Position numbers and translations under genes: made by a program
Assembly (NCBI GenBank): GCA_947492925.1
Contig: CANLOQ010000003.1
Location: 1 to 64,000, forward strand
Reading direction: 5' to 3'
Origin: an uncultured Sulfitobacter sp.
GTDB taxonomy: Bacteria; Pseudomonadota; Alphaproteobacteria; Rhodobacterales; Rhodobacteraceae
DNA: 64,000 nucleotides
The notes under the pieces: model-generated
Told to the model about the DNA's origin: nothing
Seen by the model: the letters and a program-made list of their open reading frames with translations, nothing else
Databases searched by the model: none
Shown: positions 28,069 to 38,559 of the stretch, piece by piece
Numbering within the stretch: the first letter of the stretch is position 1
How the letters are laid out: each line of letters opens with the position of its first letter

Positions 28069-30375
28069 TCAGTGGAGCTGGCTTTGCACGGTGTTGGTCA
28101 AATCGCTGAGAGAAAAAGGTTTGGGCAGGAAAACTGAATTCGGGATGCGCGTTTGCTCTTCCCCGAAGCTGTCCTCGGCATAGCCGGACACAAAAACAAC
28201 GCGCACGTCCGGCCGAACCTTGAGAGCCTCGCGCACCCAACTTGGGCCATCCATGCCGGGCATCACCACATCGGTGACGAAGACATCAATGCTCAGCGTC
28301 TGATCCTCCAGTGTTTCAAGCGCGGCTTCGGCCGAGTCGGCCTCAAGCACCGTATACCCCCGCAGGCGCAGCGCCCGGCTGGCAAAGGCGCGTACCGGTG
28401 CTTCATCCTCAACCAAAAGGATCACGCCGTGCTCATGCGGTTGCACCTGTGCGGTCGGCACCTTTGGCGCGGACTGCGCTTTGACGGGACGTGTCTCATA
28501 GACAGGTAAATACAGAATGAAAGTCGTGCCCCGATCGACGATCGAATCGACAAAGATAAAGCCATTGCTTTGTTTGATAATGCCGTAGGCCGTCGACAGG
28601 CCAAGCCCCGTGCCCTCACCCGTGCGTTTGGTGGTAAAGAAGGGTTCAAATACCTTTTGCAGCTTGTCTGGTGGAATACCAACGCCCGTGTCGCTGACTT
28701 GAACGGTGATGTATTCACCGGCTGGCACTGTGACCCTGTCGCGCAGCAGCGGTTCTTTCAGCGTCTGGTATTCTGTCGTGATGCGAATTTCGCCACCTGC
28801 GGGCATTGAATCGCGGGCATTGACAACAAGGTTCATCAACACTTGTTCCAACTGCCGCTTGTCCGCGCGCACGAGTTTGAGCACGGGATCATGGCTCAGG
28901 GTCAGAGTTATCGTCTCACCCACAAGCCGGTTCAACAGATGAGTCAGATCCGCCAAGGTGTCGCGCATGTCCACGGTTTCAAGCCGCAGTGTCTGTTTGC
29001 GCGAAAAGGCGAGCAATTGCCCGACAAGTGAGGCCGCGCGATTGGCATTCTGGTTGATCTGGACAAGATCGCCATAGTCCGGGTCACTTTGATCGTGGCG
29101 CAGCAGTAGCAGGTCACAATGGCCCGATATTGCCGTCAACAGGTTGTTGAAATCATGCGCGACTCCACCGGCCAATTGCCCGATTGCTTGCATCTTTTGG
29201 CTTTGTACAAACTTGGCTTCCAGTGTTTTCAATTCTGTCGCGTCATGCAGGACAGCGATCAGGGATTGTTCCCCCGCCTCTGTGATCGGGTTCAGCACGA
29301 CCTGAACAAACACTTCTTTGTCGGCCCGCTTTAACCGAAGGAACTCGGATTTCTGCACGCTGCGGTCCGCAAGTGTGTCCTTGATCCAGTCCTCAATGGA
29401 CCGGCCCAATCCTTCCATCAATTTTGACAGATGTTCATCCTTGACCAGCGCAATACCGATCATCTCATGCGCCATTTTGTTGAAGGACCTCACGCTACCA
29501 TCAGGGGCAACCTTGATCAGTGGAACGGGCAAATCCTGAAAAGCCTGCCAGCCCTGTTCGGCTGCCGTATTCTGTGGTTGCGGCAAAAGGTAAAGCGCGC
29601 GTCGCCCTGCCCCCGCAGACACTTCGGCCACCAGAACATCCATTGCACCTTGATGCGTGCTCAGCTCATTCGGCAATCCGGGGCGGACAGGCAGGGAGGT
29701 AAACAAACGGTCCAGTCCCTTGACCCTGCTGCCCACAAGAGCACGCGCGGCATCGTTCATAAACAGAATTGCGTCGCTGCGCCCAACCATGAGCATTGGC
29801 AAGTGTTGACTGTCCTGAGCGGCCCTTGGCGCGGCACGTTCCGCCACCCGGTCCACCCGCCACACCAGATGATCGGGGTCTACCGCATGCACGGAGACGC
29901 GGATATGGCCCTCTCTGGTCAGGATTTCCTCCTGCGCGGCACCTGAGGCATTCGCGCGGGTTTGAAGGCGGAAAATTATACTTGCCGGATTGGCCAGCGT
30001 CGCCTTGAGCACAGACGCGAGCGTGCCCTGAACAGGAATATCGAACCGTTTTTTGGCCGCTGCATTGGCTGTCTGAATTCGCCCGTCCCCATCCGCCACG
30101 AAACTGGGCGTCGCATCCTGGGCGATGAACCCACCAATCACTTCAAGGTCAGAGGCCTGTTTCTGACGTGTGCTGCGCCCCCGTTGCCAGAAGACAAAGC
30201 CAAGCAGAAAAAGTGTTGCGGCAGAGGCTGACAGACCAAGCGAAAGGATCCTTACCGGCGCCAACAAGGACAGCACAAGCAGGAACATGCCAACCGCTAC
30301 GGTCCACGTCACGCGGCGCGCGTGACCTTTTGCGACGGCGGGCTTTGGACCCGGGGCTGTTGCTGTTTTGGGCAA
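28069..30375 (-). CDS. cckA: Hybrid histidine kinase CckA
   Basis: A 768-aa cell-cycle kinase/phosphatase that feeds phosphate through ChpT to CtrA and CpdR. Two N-terminal membrane helices (about residues 22-41 and 48-64) are followed by PAS-like regions, the phosphoacceptor H407 in GGVAHDFNNLL, an ATPase domain (N-box NLVVNARD near 516, DTGVG near 562, GTGLGLS near 589) and a C-terminal receiver with D702 in TDVVMPGMDG. The domain order and the HDFNN box are diagnostic. In Rhodobacterales the pathway controls motility, gene transfer agents and quorum-linked traits. A CtrA-type box lies upstream. Confidence 0.95.
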   Translation of the reverse strand: MPKTATAPGPKPAVAKGHARRVTWTVAVGMFLLVLSLLAPVRILSLGLSASAATLFLLGFVFWQRGRSTRQKQASDLEVIGGFIAQDATPSFVADGDGRIQTANAAAKKRFDIPVQGTLASVLKATLANPASIIFRLQTRANASGAAQEEILTREGHIRVSVHAVDPDHLVWRVDRVAERAAPRAAQDSQHLPMLMVGRSDAILFMNDAARALVGSRVKGLDRLFTSLPVRPGLPNELSTHQGAMDVLVAEVSAGAGRRALYLLPQPQNTAAEQGWQAFQDLPVPLIKVAPDGSVRSFNKMAHEMIGIALVKDEHLSKLMEGLGRSIEDWIKDTLADRSVQKSEFLRLKRADKEVFVQVVLNPITEAGEQSLIAVLHDATELKTLEAKFVQSQKMQAIGQLAGGVAHDFNNLLTAISGHCDLLLLRHDQSDPDYGDLVQINQNANRAASLVGQLLAFSRKQTLRLETVDMRDTLADLTHLLNRLVGETITLTLSHDPVLKLVRADKRQLEQVLMNLVVNARDSMPAGGEIRITTEYQTLKEPLLRDRVTVPAGEYITVQVSDTGVGIPPDKLQKVFEPFFTTKRTGEGTGLGLSTAYGIIKQSNGFIFVDSIVDRGTTFILYLPVYETRPVKAQSAPKVPTAQVQPHEHGVILLVEDEAPVRAFASRALRLRGYTVLEADSAEAALETLEDQTLSIDVFVTDVVMPGMDGPSWVREALKVRPDVRVVFVSGYAEDSFGEEQTRIPNSVFLPKPFSLSDLTNTVQSQLH

Positions 30376-30427
30376 GAAGGCTCCTTTTCATTCGCACGAA
30401 TCGTTCCTCAGTAACGCGCAAAAAGGG

Positions 30428-30442
30428 TTAATCAGCCTTTAA
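30428..30442 (-). promoter_or_regulatory. CtrA-type box upstream of cckA
   Basis: TTAA-N7-TTAA, the full CtrA consensus from Caulobacter, is exact here (TTAA at 30428-30431 and 30439-30442), 53 bases upstream of the cckA start. It suggests feedback of CtrA on its own kinase. Binding is inferred. Confidence 0.65.
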
Positions 30443-30588
30443 AGCGTGTCGCCTTTGCCGGTCATCCCCCTCAATCCCGCTGTCCAAGAAAACTTCTTCA
30501 GCGTGTGAAGGCGAACGACGATTGAGTAAGAACCCGCTCCGATCCAATCAAAGATCAGAAAACACGTCAAGATTGAATGTGTTATCCA

Positions 30589-31743
30589 TCAATCACGCTG
30601 CAAGTGTGCTGCAAAGAACCCATCACCCGCATCACCAATGGGAAAGCGGTGCTGGCTGACCAGACGCCAGCCCTGATGCTCTGCTAGAAATGCAGTGACG
30701 CGGTCTTCGTTTTCTGCGTTTAAGATCGAGCATGTGGCATATGCCAATGTGCCGCGAGGCTTCACAAGCGCCGCCGCTTTTCTGAGAATATCGTCCTGTA
30801 TTTCGGTGAGCGCCGCAAGCCGTTCGGGCGTTAAGGTCCATTTTCCCTCAGCAGCACGTCGCCATGCCCCGGAACCGGAACAGGGCGCGTCACACAACAC
30901 CAGGTCAAATGGTTCGGTCATCTGCTCTTGGACCAAGATGTTGATCTGTGTTCCGGCCCGCGCGGCGCGAACTGGCAAATCGCGCATTCGGGCGGGATCA
31001 ATGTCATGGGCGCTGACTGTGCGGTTGGGCTGCGCGGCAACTGCAAGCGCCTTGCCACCGCCCCCGGCGCAGTAGTCCAATACACGATGGCCCGGCGGCA
31101 ACGCCGCCACCAACGCCTGACTTGCGGCATCCTGAAGTTCGATCAGACCCGATTGATAGGCTTCGGAATTTCGCAGTTTGCGCGCGCCATCGGTCACGCG
31201 CAATGCCGTGCCGCATTCAGGCACAAAAGTTGTTGATATCCCCTCCTCTGTCAGCTTTGCCTGCGCTTCGGCTGCTGTTACATGGGCGATATTTGCCCGG
31301 ACAAAGATAGGGGCACGTTCTTGCAATGCCTGCGCGGCCCTGTCCGCGTCTGCGCCAAGGCTGTCATCAAACAAGGGGACGAGCCAGTCCGGTAGGTTCA
31401 TTCTTGTTGCACGGTCCTGCGGCGGTGCGGGTATCTGTTGTTCGGACTGGGAAAGCGGCACCGGCGCGTGACCCTCTCCGGAAAACAGCGCATCCAGATC
31501 CGCGCCCTGTTCGCGAAGCGCTCCCAGCATCAATGCGCGTGGCGATTGCCCGCCACCATAGTGGCTTGCCGTGCGTTTGCGGCGCAGCACGTCAAAGACG
31601 TAGTCCCGGATTGCGGCGCGGTCTTTCGATCCTGCAAAACGGCTGCGTCGTGCCCAGCGGGTCAGTGCCTGTTCAGCGGCAAGGCCTTCTTGCATATCGC
31701 CAAGGATTTCGATTGCTGCAGCAACGCGGGCACCGGGGGTCAC
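30589..31743 (-). CDS. RsmB/NOP2-like RNA (cytosine-C5) methyltransferase
   Basis: A 384-aa protein with a helical N-terminal region and a SAM-dependent methyltransferase domain: SAM-binding VLDYCAGGGGKALA near residue 220, CDAPCSGSGAWRR with one catalytic cysteine near 285 and YATCSILNAEN with the second near 338. This two-cysteine layout defines m5C RNA methyltransferases. It probably modifies 16S rRNA but could act on tRNA. It lies downstream of guaB on the same strand with a 50-base gap. Confidence 0.9.
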   Translation of the reverse strand: MTPGARVAAAIEILGDMQEGLAAEQALTRWARRSRFAGSKDRAAIRDYVFDVLRRKRTASHYGGGQSPRALMLGALREQGADLDALFSGEGHAPVPLSQSEQQIPAPPQDRATRMNLPDWLVPLFDDSLGADADRAAQALQERAPIFVRANIAHVTAAEAQAKLTEEGISTTFVPECGTALRVTDGARKLRNSEAYQSGLIELQDAASQALVAALPPGHRVLDYCAGGGGKALAVAAQPNRTVSAHDIDPARMRDLPVRAARAGTQINILVQEQMTEPFDLVLCDAPCSGSGAWRRAAEGKWTLTPERLAALTEIQDDILRKAAALVKPRGTLAYATCSILNAENEDRVTAFLAEHQGWRLVSQHRFPIGDAGDGFFAAHLQRD

Positions 31744-31793
31744 AGTTCACCCACTACATAAGAAAGACTGCTTAAGGTATTAAAAAATATCAC

Positions 31794-33284
<1,491 letters not shown>

Positions 33285-33376
33285 TCACGGTCTTTGCTGG
33301 ATGAAAAGGGTGTTTTGCCCGATGCGCTTGTCTTGGCCGGACGATTGAGGAAAGCTGTGCAGAAAGGGAGAGCGTT

Positions 33377-34336
33377 ATGGCAGATCATGGGTACGATGCA
33401 GGCAGGCTGAACCTGCCCTTTGTAGGTATTTCGACATTCGGAAAACGGCCTTATCAGCCGGATTGGTCCGCTATTGATGCGGATGTGGCGATCATGGGTG
33501 CCCCGTTTGATGCGGGCACGCAGTGGCGTTCGGGTGCGCGCTTTGGTCCCAGAGGCGTGCGCGAGGCGTCCACCTTGTTCAGTTTCGGGCACGCGGGAGC
33601 CTATGATCACGAAGATGATGTCACCTATCTGCCCGGCGATGTGCAGATTGTCGACATTGGCGACGCCGATATCATCCATACCGATACCGAGGGCAGCCAC
33701 GCCAACATCGAGACAGGCGTGCGCGCAATGCTGGACGCAGGTGCGTTGCCGGTGGTGATCGGAGGAGATCATTCTATCAACATTCCTTGCATCCGCGCAT
33801 TTGACGGACAAGGCGATATTCACATCCTGCAAATTGACGCGCATCTGGATTTTGTCGATGTGCGCCACGGGGTGCGCCACGGTCACGGCAACCCGATGCG
33901 CCGTGCAGCCGAGCAGGATCACGTCACCGGGCTGACGCAGGTGGGCATCCGCAATGTGTCTTCCACAGCGAAGGAAGGATATGAGGATGCGCGCGCTATG
34001 GGATCAGAGATTATCTCTGTCCGACAGGCGCGCGAATTGGGCACCCAGGGGGTGCTGGCGCATGTGCCCACCGGGGCACGGCTGTATGTGACCATTGATA
34101 TTGACGCTTTTTGCCCTTCCATCGCGCCGGGAACGGGTACGCCCTCACACGGGGGGTTTCTTTATTACGAGGTGCTTGAATTGCTGCAGCGGGCGGCGAG
34201 CCGCCATGAGATTGTCGGGATTGATCTGGTTGAGGTCGCTCCGGATTATGATCCGACGGGATCAACCAGCATTCTTGCTGCGCAAGTCTTGCTGAATTTT
34301 CTGGGCTTTATCTTTCACGCACGCGCGCAACTCTGA
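33377..34336 (+). CDS. Agmatinase-like ureohydrolase
   Basis: A 319-aa binuclear Mn enzyme of the arginase/agmatinase family that releases urea from a guanidino compound. Metal ligands are visible in GGDHS (residues 129-133), D154-A-H156-L-D158 and TIDIDAFCPS. The last motif has Cys where most agmatinases have Asp (DIDxxDP), but the metal-binding DID is kept. Agmatine is the likeliest substrate; guanidinobutyrate or guanidinopropionate are alternatives. A GGGAGA ribosome-binding site precedes the ATG. Confidence 0.9.
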   Translation: MADHGYDAGRLNLPFVGISTFGKRPYQPDWSAIDADVAIMGAPFDAGTQWRSGARFGPRGVREASTLFSFGHAGAYDHEDDVTYLPGDVQIVDIGDADIIHTDTEGSHANIETGVRAMLDAGALPVVIGGDHSINIPCIRAFDGQGDIHILQIDAHLDFVDVRHGVRHGHGNPMRRAAEQDHVTGLTQVGIRNVSSTAKEGYEDARAMGSEIISVRQARELGTQGVLAHVPTGARLYVTIDIDAFCPSIAPGTGTPSHGGFLYYEVLELLQRAASRHEIVGIDLVEVAPDYDPTGSTSILAAQVLLNFLGFIFHARAQL

Positions 34337-34548
34337 CCTGGGTGAACCGCAAGCTTTTTGGCATCTACTGGGGGGTCTGCACCGTTGATGACGGATTGAT
34401 CCTGCGCGGAATGGGACGCCAAAAGTGAAGATCAGGGCATCGATGTATGCACGATGACGGGGATGTCGCGCCTTTTGCCGCGGATTGGCCTGTTGTTTGG
34501 GCCAGTGGCAGGTATGTTGGGAAAAAAAGACCCCACGGGATACAGACC

Positions 34549-36591
34549 ATGAGCAATGATCCTCTTGTTATTTTCACCCCTTCCGGCAAGCGCGGACACT
34601 TTGCGCGTGGCACACCGCTTTTGACGGCGGCGCGGCAGCTGGGTGTTGATCTGGACTCAGTGTGCGGCGGGCGCGGTATCTGTTCCAAATGTCAGGTTAC
34701 ACCAAGCTACGGCACGTTTTCGAAACACGGTGTAACGGTTGAGGACAGCGCCCTGTCGGACTGGAACGCCGTTGAGCAGCGCTATGCCGACAAGCGGGGC
34801 CTGAAGCCGGGGCGGCGGCTGGGGTGTCAGGCCACGGTGCAGGGCGATGTGGTAATTGATGTGCCTGCGGAAAGTCAGGTCCACAAACAGGTCGTCCGCA
34901 AACGGGCCGAAGCCCGAGACATCGTACTCAACCCATCGACCAAGCTTTATTACGTGGAGGTGGCGCAGCCTGACATGCACGATCCCTCCGGGGATTTTGA
35001 ACGCCTGCAGGTGGCGCTGCACGACCAATGGGGTTTTGACAATGTATCGGCTGATCTGGGCATCCTGCAAAGAATGCAGCCGATCCTGCGCAAAGGCGAC
35101 TGGAAGGTCACAGTGGCCGTGCATCTGGGGGATGAGGAAAATCCGCATCGCATCATGCATATTTGGCCCGGTTTCTACGATGGGACGCTTTACGGGCTGG
35201 CCGTTGACCTGGGCTCAACCACCATCGCGGCGCATCTTTGTGATCTTTTGACCGGCGAGGTCGTGGCGTCTTCGGGCGTGATGAACCCGCAGATCCGCTT
35301 TGGCGAGGACCTGATGAGCCGGGTCAGCTATTCGATGATGAATGCCTCGGGGGCCGAGGAAATGACAGCGGCTGTCCGAGAGGGGATGAACGGGTTGTTC
35401 AGTCAGATTGCCGCGGAAGCCGGGATCGACAAGCAGTTGATCGTGGATGCGGTATTTGTTTGCAACCCAGTGATGCATCACCTGTTTTTGGGGATTGATC
35501 CGTTCGAGCTGGGTCAGGCCCCCTTTGCGCTGGCCACATCGAATGAGATACGTTTGCGCGCTGTTGATCTTGACCTCAACATTCATCCGTCCGCCCATGT
35601 CTACCTTTTGCCTTGCATCGCAGGGCATGTGGGTGCCGATGCAGCGGCGGTCGCCCTGTCGGAGGCACCCGAGAAGTCCGAAGACCTCGTGTTGATTGTC
35701 GATGTTGGCACAAATGCGGAAATTCTGCTGGGCAACCGCGAAAAAGTGCTGGCGTGTTCGTCCCCCACCGGTCCGGCCTTTGAAGGCGCGCAGATCAGTT
35801 CAGGGCAACGCGCCGCCCCCGGTGCCATCGAACGGGTTGAAATTGAACCTCTGTCGAAGATGCCGCGCTTCAAGGTGATCGGCTGTGATTTGTGGTCGGA
35901 CGATCCCGGCTTCGAAGAGGCGATTACAGGCTCTGGGGTCACCGGCATTTGCGGTTCCGGTATCATCGAGATGGTGGCCGAAATGCGCATCCACGGCATT
36001 GTCGATGCAGCAGGGCTGATCGGGACAGCCGGGCAGACCAGTTGCGCAAATGTCTTTTCGGACGGGCGCACCAGCTCGTATCTGGTCTACGATGGCACGG
36101 CACAGGGCGGGCCGCGCATTACGGTGACCAACCGCGACATTCGTGAAATACAGATGGCCAAGGCGGCCCTCTATTCGGGTGCCAGATTGTTGATGGACAA
36201 GTTCGGGGTTGAGAAAGTGGACCGGGTTGTGCTGGCCGGGGCCTTTGGGGCGCAGATCAGCACGAAACACGCAATGGTTCTGGGGATGATCCCGGATTGC
36301 CCGCTGGACAAGGTAACCTCAGCCGGGAATGCTGCTGGCACGGGTGCGCGGATCGCCCTTCTGAACACTGACGCCCGCAGCGAGATTGAGCAGAACGTGC
36401 GTGCCATCCATAAAATCGAAACGGCAATCGAGCCGCGCTTTCAGGAGCACTTTGTAAATGCCTCTGCGATCCCGAATGCTGTTGAACCCTTTCCGATCCT
36501 GAGGGGCATCGTCACCCTGCCCGACAAGACCTTCAACACCGGTGCGGACGGGGGAGAAACCGGTGGACGTCGCCGGAGGCGCCGCGCATGA
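34549..36591 (+). CDS. RACo/RamA-like ASKHA ATPase, reductive activator of corrinoid protein (DUF4445)
   Basis: A 680-aa protein. The N-terminus is a [2Fe-2S] ferredoxin domain with C39-x5-C45-x2-C48 and C93. A linker and middle domain follow, then an ASKHA ATPase domain (LAVDLGSTTIAAHL near residue 220, VDVGTNAEILLGN near 385, AGAFGAQISTKHAM near 562), and the protein ends in an Arg-rich tail. RACo proteins use ATP to re-reduce inactive Co(II) corrinoid. In Phaeobacter a homologue was, as I recall, linked genetically to a split B12-dependent methionine synthase, so that role is plausible here. The start MSNDPLV was chosen because the ferredoxin fold begins there. It overlaps the next gene by four bases. 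Confidence 0.9.
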   Translation: MSNDPLVIFTPSGKRGHFARGTPLLTAARQLGVDLDSVCGGRGICSKCQVTPSYGTFSKHGVTVEDSALSDWNAVEQRYADKRGLKPGRRLGCQATVQGDVVIDVPAESQVHKQVVRKRAEARDIVLNPSTKLYYVEVAQPDMHDPSGDFERLQVALHDQWGFDNVSADLGILQRMQPILRKGDWKVTVAVHLGDEENPHRIMHIWPGFYDGTLYGLAVDLGSTTIAAHLCDLLTGEVVASSGVMNPQIRFGEDLMSRVSYSMMNASGAEEMTAAVREGMNGLFSQIAAEAGIDKQLIVDAVFVCNPVMHHLFLGIDPFELGQAPFALATSNEIRLRAVDLDLNIHPSAHVYLLPCIAGHVGADAAAVALSEAPEKSEDLVLIVDVGTNAEILLGNREKVLACSSPTGPAFEGAQISSGQRAAPGAIERVEIEPLSKMPRFKVIGCDLWSDDPGFEEAITGSGVTGICGSGIIEMVAEMRIHGIVDAAGLIGTAGQTSCANVFSDGRTSSYLVYDGTAQGGPRITVTNRDIREIQMAKAALYSGARLLMDKFGVEKVDRVVLAGAFGAQISTKHAMVLGMIPDCPLDKVTSAGNAAGTGARIALLNTDARSEIEQNVRAIHKIETAIEPRFQEHFVNASAIPNAVEPFPILRGIVTLPDKTFNTGADGGETGGRRRRRRA

Positions 36592-37430
36592 ACAACGCGG
36601 ATCAAGAGGAATTCTGGACGGATCGCGCAGGCCCTGTCTGGGTCGCGCAGATGGATGCAATGGATGCAACCCTTGCGCCGGTTCTTGACGCGGTGCTTAC
36701 CCGCGCCGCGCTGCAACCGGGAGAGCGGGTTCTGGACATCGGCTGTGGTGCGGGGACCAGCACGATCATCGCCGCAAAGGCGGTCGGCGCGGGCGGACAT
36801 GTGTTGGGGCTGGATATATCGCGTACCCTGCTGGACACCGCGCAGACGCGGGCGCAAAATCTGCCGCAGGTCGACTTTGGGTTGGCCGATGCACAGACGC
36901 ACGGGTTTGCGGAGGGCGACTTTGACGTGCTGATTTCACGTTTCGGCGTGATGTTCTTTGAGGATCCAACCGCTGCATTTGCCAATATGGCGCGCGCGCT
37001 GCGCGCGCAGGGTCGTGTAATCTTTGCCACCTGGGGCCCCATCCCGGATAATCCTTTTTTCACCATGCCGGCGGCGGTTGCCAAAGGGGTGCTGCCCCCT
37101 ATTCCCAGATCCGACCCTGATGCGCCCGGCCCGTTTTCCATGCGCGACGCAGCGCTTTTACGCCGAATTATGGCTGACGCTGGGCTGGTTGATATTCGCG
37201 TTGAAGCTGTGCCCGTTGTGCTTAGCCCGGAAGGAGACGCGCGCGACGTTGCTGCGTTGATGTGCGAGATCGGGCCTGCGCAGGCCGCGCTTGCCCACCA
37301 TGACGCAGATGCTTCAACGCGGGACCGGATGATCGACGCGCTGGAGGAAGGGCTTGAGGCATTCGTGACATCCGATGGTCTGCGCATCCCGGCACTGCTG
37401 AACCTGGGCATGGCGCGCAAAGCCGCTTGA
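36588..37430 (+). CDS. Class I SAM-dependent methyltransferase
   Basis: A 280-aa methyltransferase with motif I VLDIGCGAGTSTII near residue 47, a G-L-D-I-S motif near 70 and F-D-V-L-I-S-R-F-G-V-M-F-F near 109, resembling ubiquinone/menaquinone or arsenite-type methyltransferases of the UbiE-like group. The substrate is unknown. The ATG overlaps the RACo-like stop (ATGA), so the two are translated together. Confidence 0.88.
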   Translation: MNNADQEEFWTDRAGPVWVAQMDAMDATLAPVLDAVLTRAALQPGERVLDIGCGAGTSTIIAAKAVGAGGHVLGLDISRTLLDTAQTRAQNLPQVDFGLADAQTHGFAEGDFDVLISRFGVMFFEDPTAAFANMARALRAQGRVIFATWGPIPDNPFFTMPAAVAKGVLPPIPRSDPDAPGPFSMRDAALLRRIMADAGLVDIRVEAVPVVLSPEGDARDVAALMCEIGPAQAALAHHDADASTRDRMIDALEEGLEAFVTSDGLRIPALLNLGMARKAA

Positions 37431-37466
37431 CGCCCCGCACCCCGGGTCTTATCCCGGAGACAGCGA

Positions 37467-37540
37467 GCGGGTATGGTGAAAAGGTATCACGGCAGCTTCC
37501 CAAGCTTTAGTTACGAGTTCGATTCTCGTTACCCGCTCCA
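37467..37540 (+). tRNA. tRNA-Gly (anticodon CCC) with an imperfect anticodon stem
   Basis: A 74-base cloverleaf: acceptor GCGGGTA/TACCCGC, D stem GTGA/TCAC, anticodon loop TTCCCAA (anticodon CCC, reading GGG), T arm ACGAG/CTCGT around TTCGATT, encoded CCA. The anticodon stem is GCAGC/GCTTT: three pairs next to the loop are good, the fourth is a C-T mismatch (37493/37507) and the outermost a G-T wobble. The usual partner would be GCTGC. The tail overlaps the antisense 3' end of the DMT transporter gene. Confidence 0.9.
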
Positions 37541-38472
37541 AGAATTTCTTCTTCACGCCCGTCTGAATGAACCGGTGCTGCTATTGGAACTGCTGTTCGG
37601 CGGCGAACGGCAATCAGCAGCCCGACTGTCAGCAGGACAAGCGCCGCGATGCTGATCACGCTGAGCTTTTCGTCAAGGATCAACGCGCCCAACAACGCGC
37701 CGCCGCCCGGCACTGCCGCGAGGATGACAGATGTATTTCCGTTACCGATGGCGCGGGATGCATGTGCGACCAAAAGCAGCCCGATGAGATTGGGCACAAA
37801 TCCCTGATAGACGGCCTGCAGCAGAAACGGACCCATAGGTGCCTCTGCCATGCCCGAAGGCAGCCAGAACCACCACACAGGCATGTAGACCAGCGCGTTC
37901 ACCAGTGTGCCGCAAAAGATGATCTGCATTGCGCCGGGCTTCCAGCGTTCGGACAGGATCATGTAAAAAGAAAAGAACACCGCCCCGATCAGAAAAAGAA
38001 GATCGCCTTTCCACGCGCCCGTCACGCGTGACGTGCTGGCGTCCCATGCCAGCACCACGGCTGAGCCAAGGATCAGACTGCCTCCTAAAAGCTGCCGCCG
38101 CCCTGGGATGGCGCGGAACAGGATAAACCCAAGCGACATGCCCACCAGCGGTAACACACCGTTCATAAAAATTCCGCCGTGCGCGGCAGGAGCAAACAGG
38201 AATCCCGAAAAAACACACAGAATGTAAATTGGGCCAAGAATGAAACTCAGCACCGCAATCTGGCGCAGACCAAGCCCCTCCCACGCACGGTAGTAAATAC
38301 ACAGCGGAAGCGCCACAACGCTTGCCAGACCATAGCGCAGAGCCGCCAGATCATAGACGGTGAGGCCGCTGTCATCGGCAATCCGGCTGACGATCAGCCA
38401 GAAGGACCACACAAAGACGATGATCCACGCAGCAGCGTAACCTGTGACATGCGAGGAGATCCGTTGTGTCAT
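37507..38472 (-). CDS. EamA/DMT-family transporter
   Basis: A 321-aa protein with ten predicted transmembrane helices in two EamA-type halves, of the drug/metabolite transporter superfamily. The substrate is unknown, commonly amino acids or other small metabolites. The start at 38470-38472 (MTQRISSHVTGY) has GGAG just upstream. The frame continues into the antisense strand of tRNA-Gly, so its last residues (GNENRTRN) are encoded by tRNA complement. The true conserved protein ends about 10-15 residues earlier in sense but has no earlier stop. Confidence 0.88.
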   Translation of the reverse strand: MTQRISSHVTGYAAAWIIVFVWSFWLIVSRIADDSGLTVYDLAALRYGLASVVALPLCIYYRAWEGLGLRQIAVLSFILGPIYILCVFSGFLFAPAAHGGIFMNGVLPLVGMSLGFILFRAIPGRRQLLGGSLILGSAVVLAWDASTSRVTGAWKGDLLFLIGAVFFSFYMILSERWKPGAMQIIFCGTLVNALVYMPVWWFWLPSGMAEAPMGPFLLQAVYQGFVPNLIGLLLVAHASRAIGNGNTSVILAAVPGGGALLGALILDEKLSVISIAALVLLTVGLLIAVRRRTAVPIAAPVHSDGREEEILGAGNENRTRN

Positions 38473-38559
38473 CGTCTCCAGCCTGCTTAATGTTTCATGA
38501 AAGAGGGCCGCCACGGTGACGGCCCTTCTTTTCCTCTGTTTGCGCGCCGCCGGGGTGAT

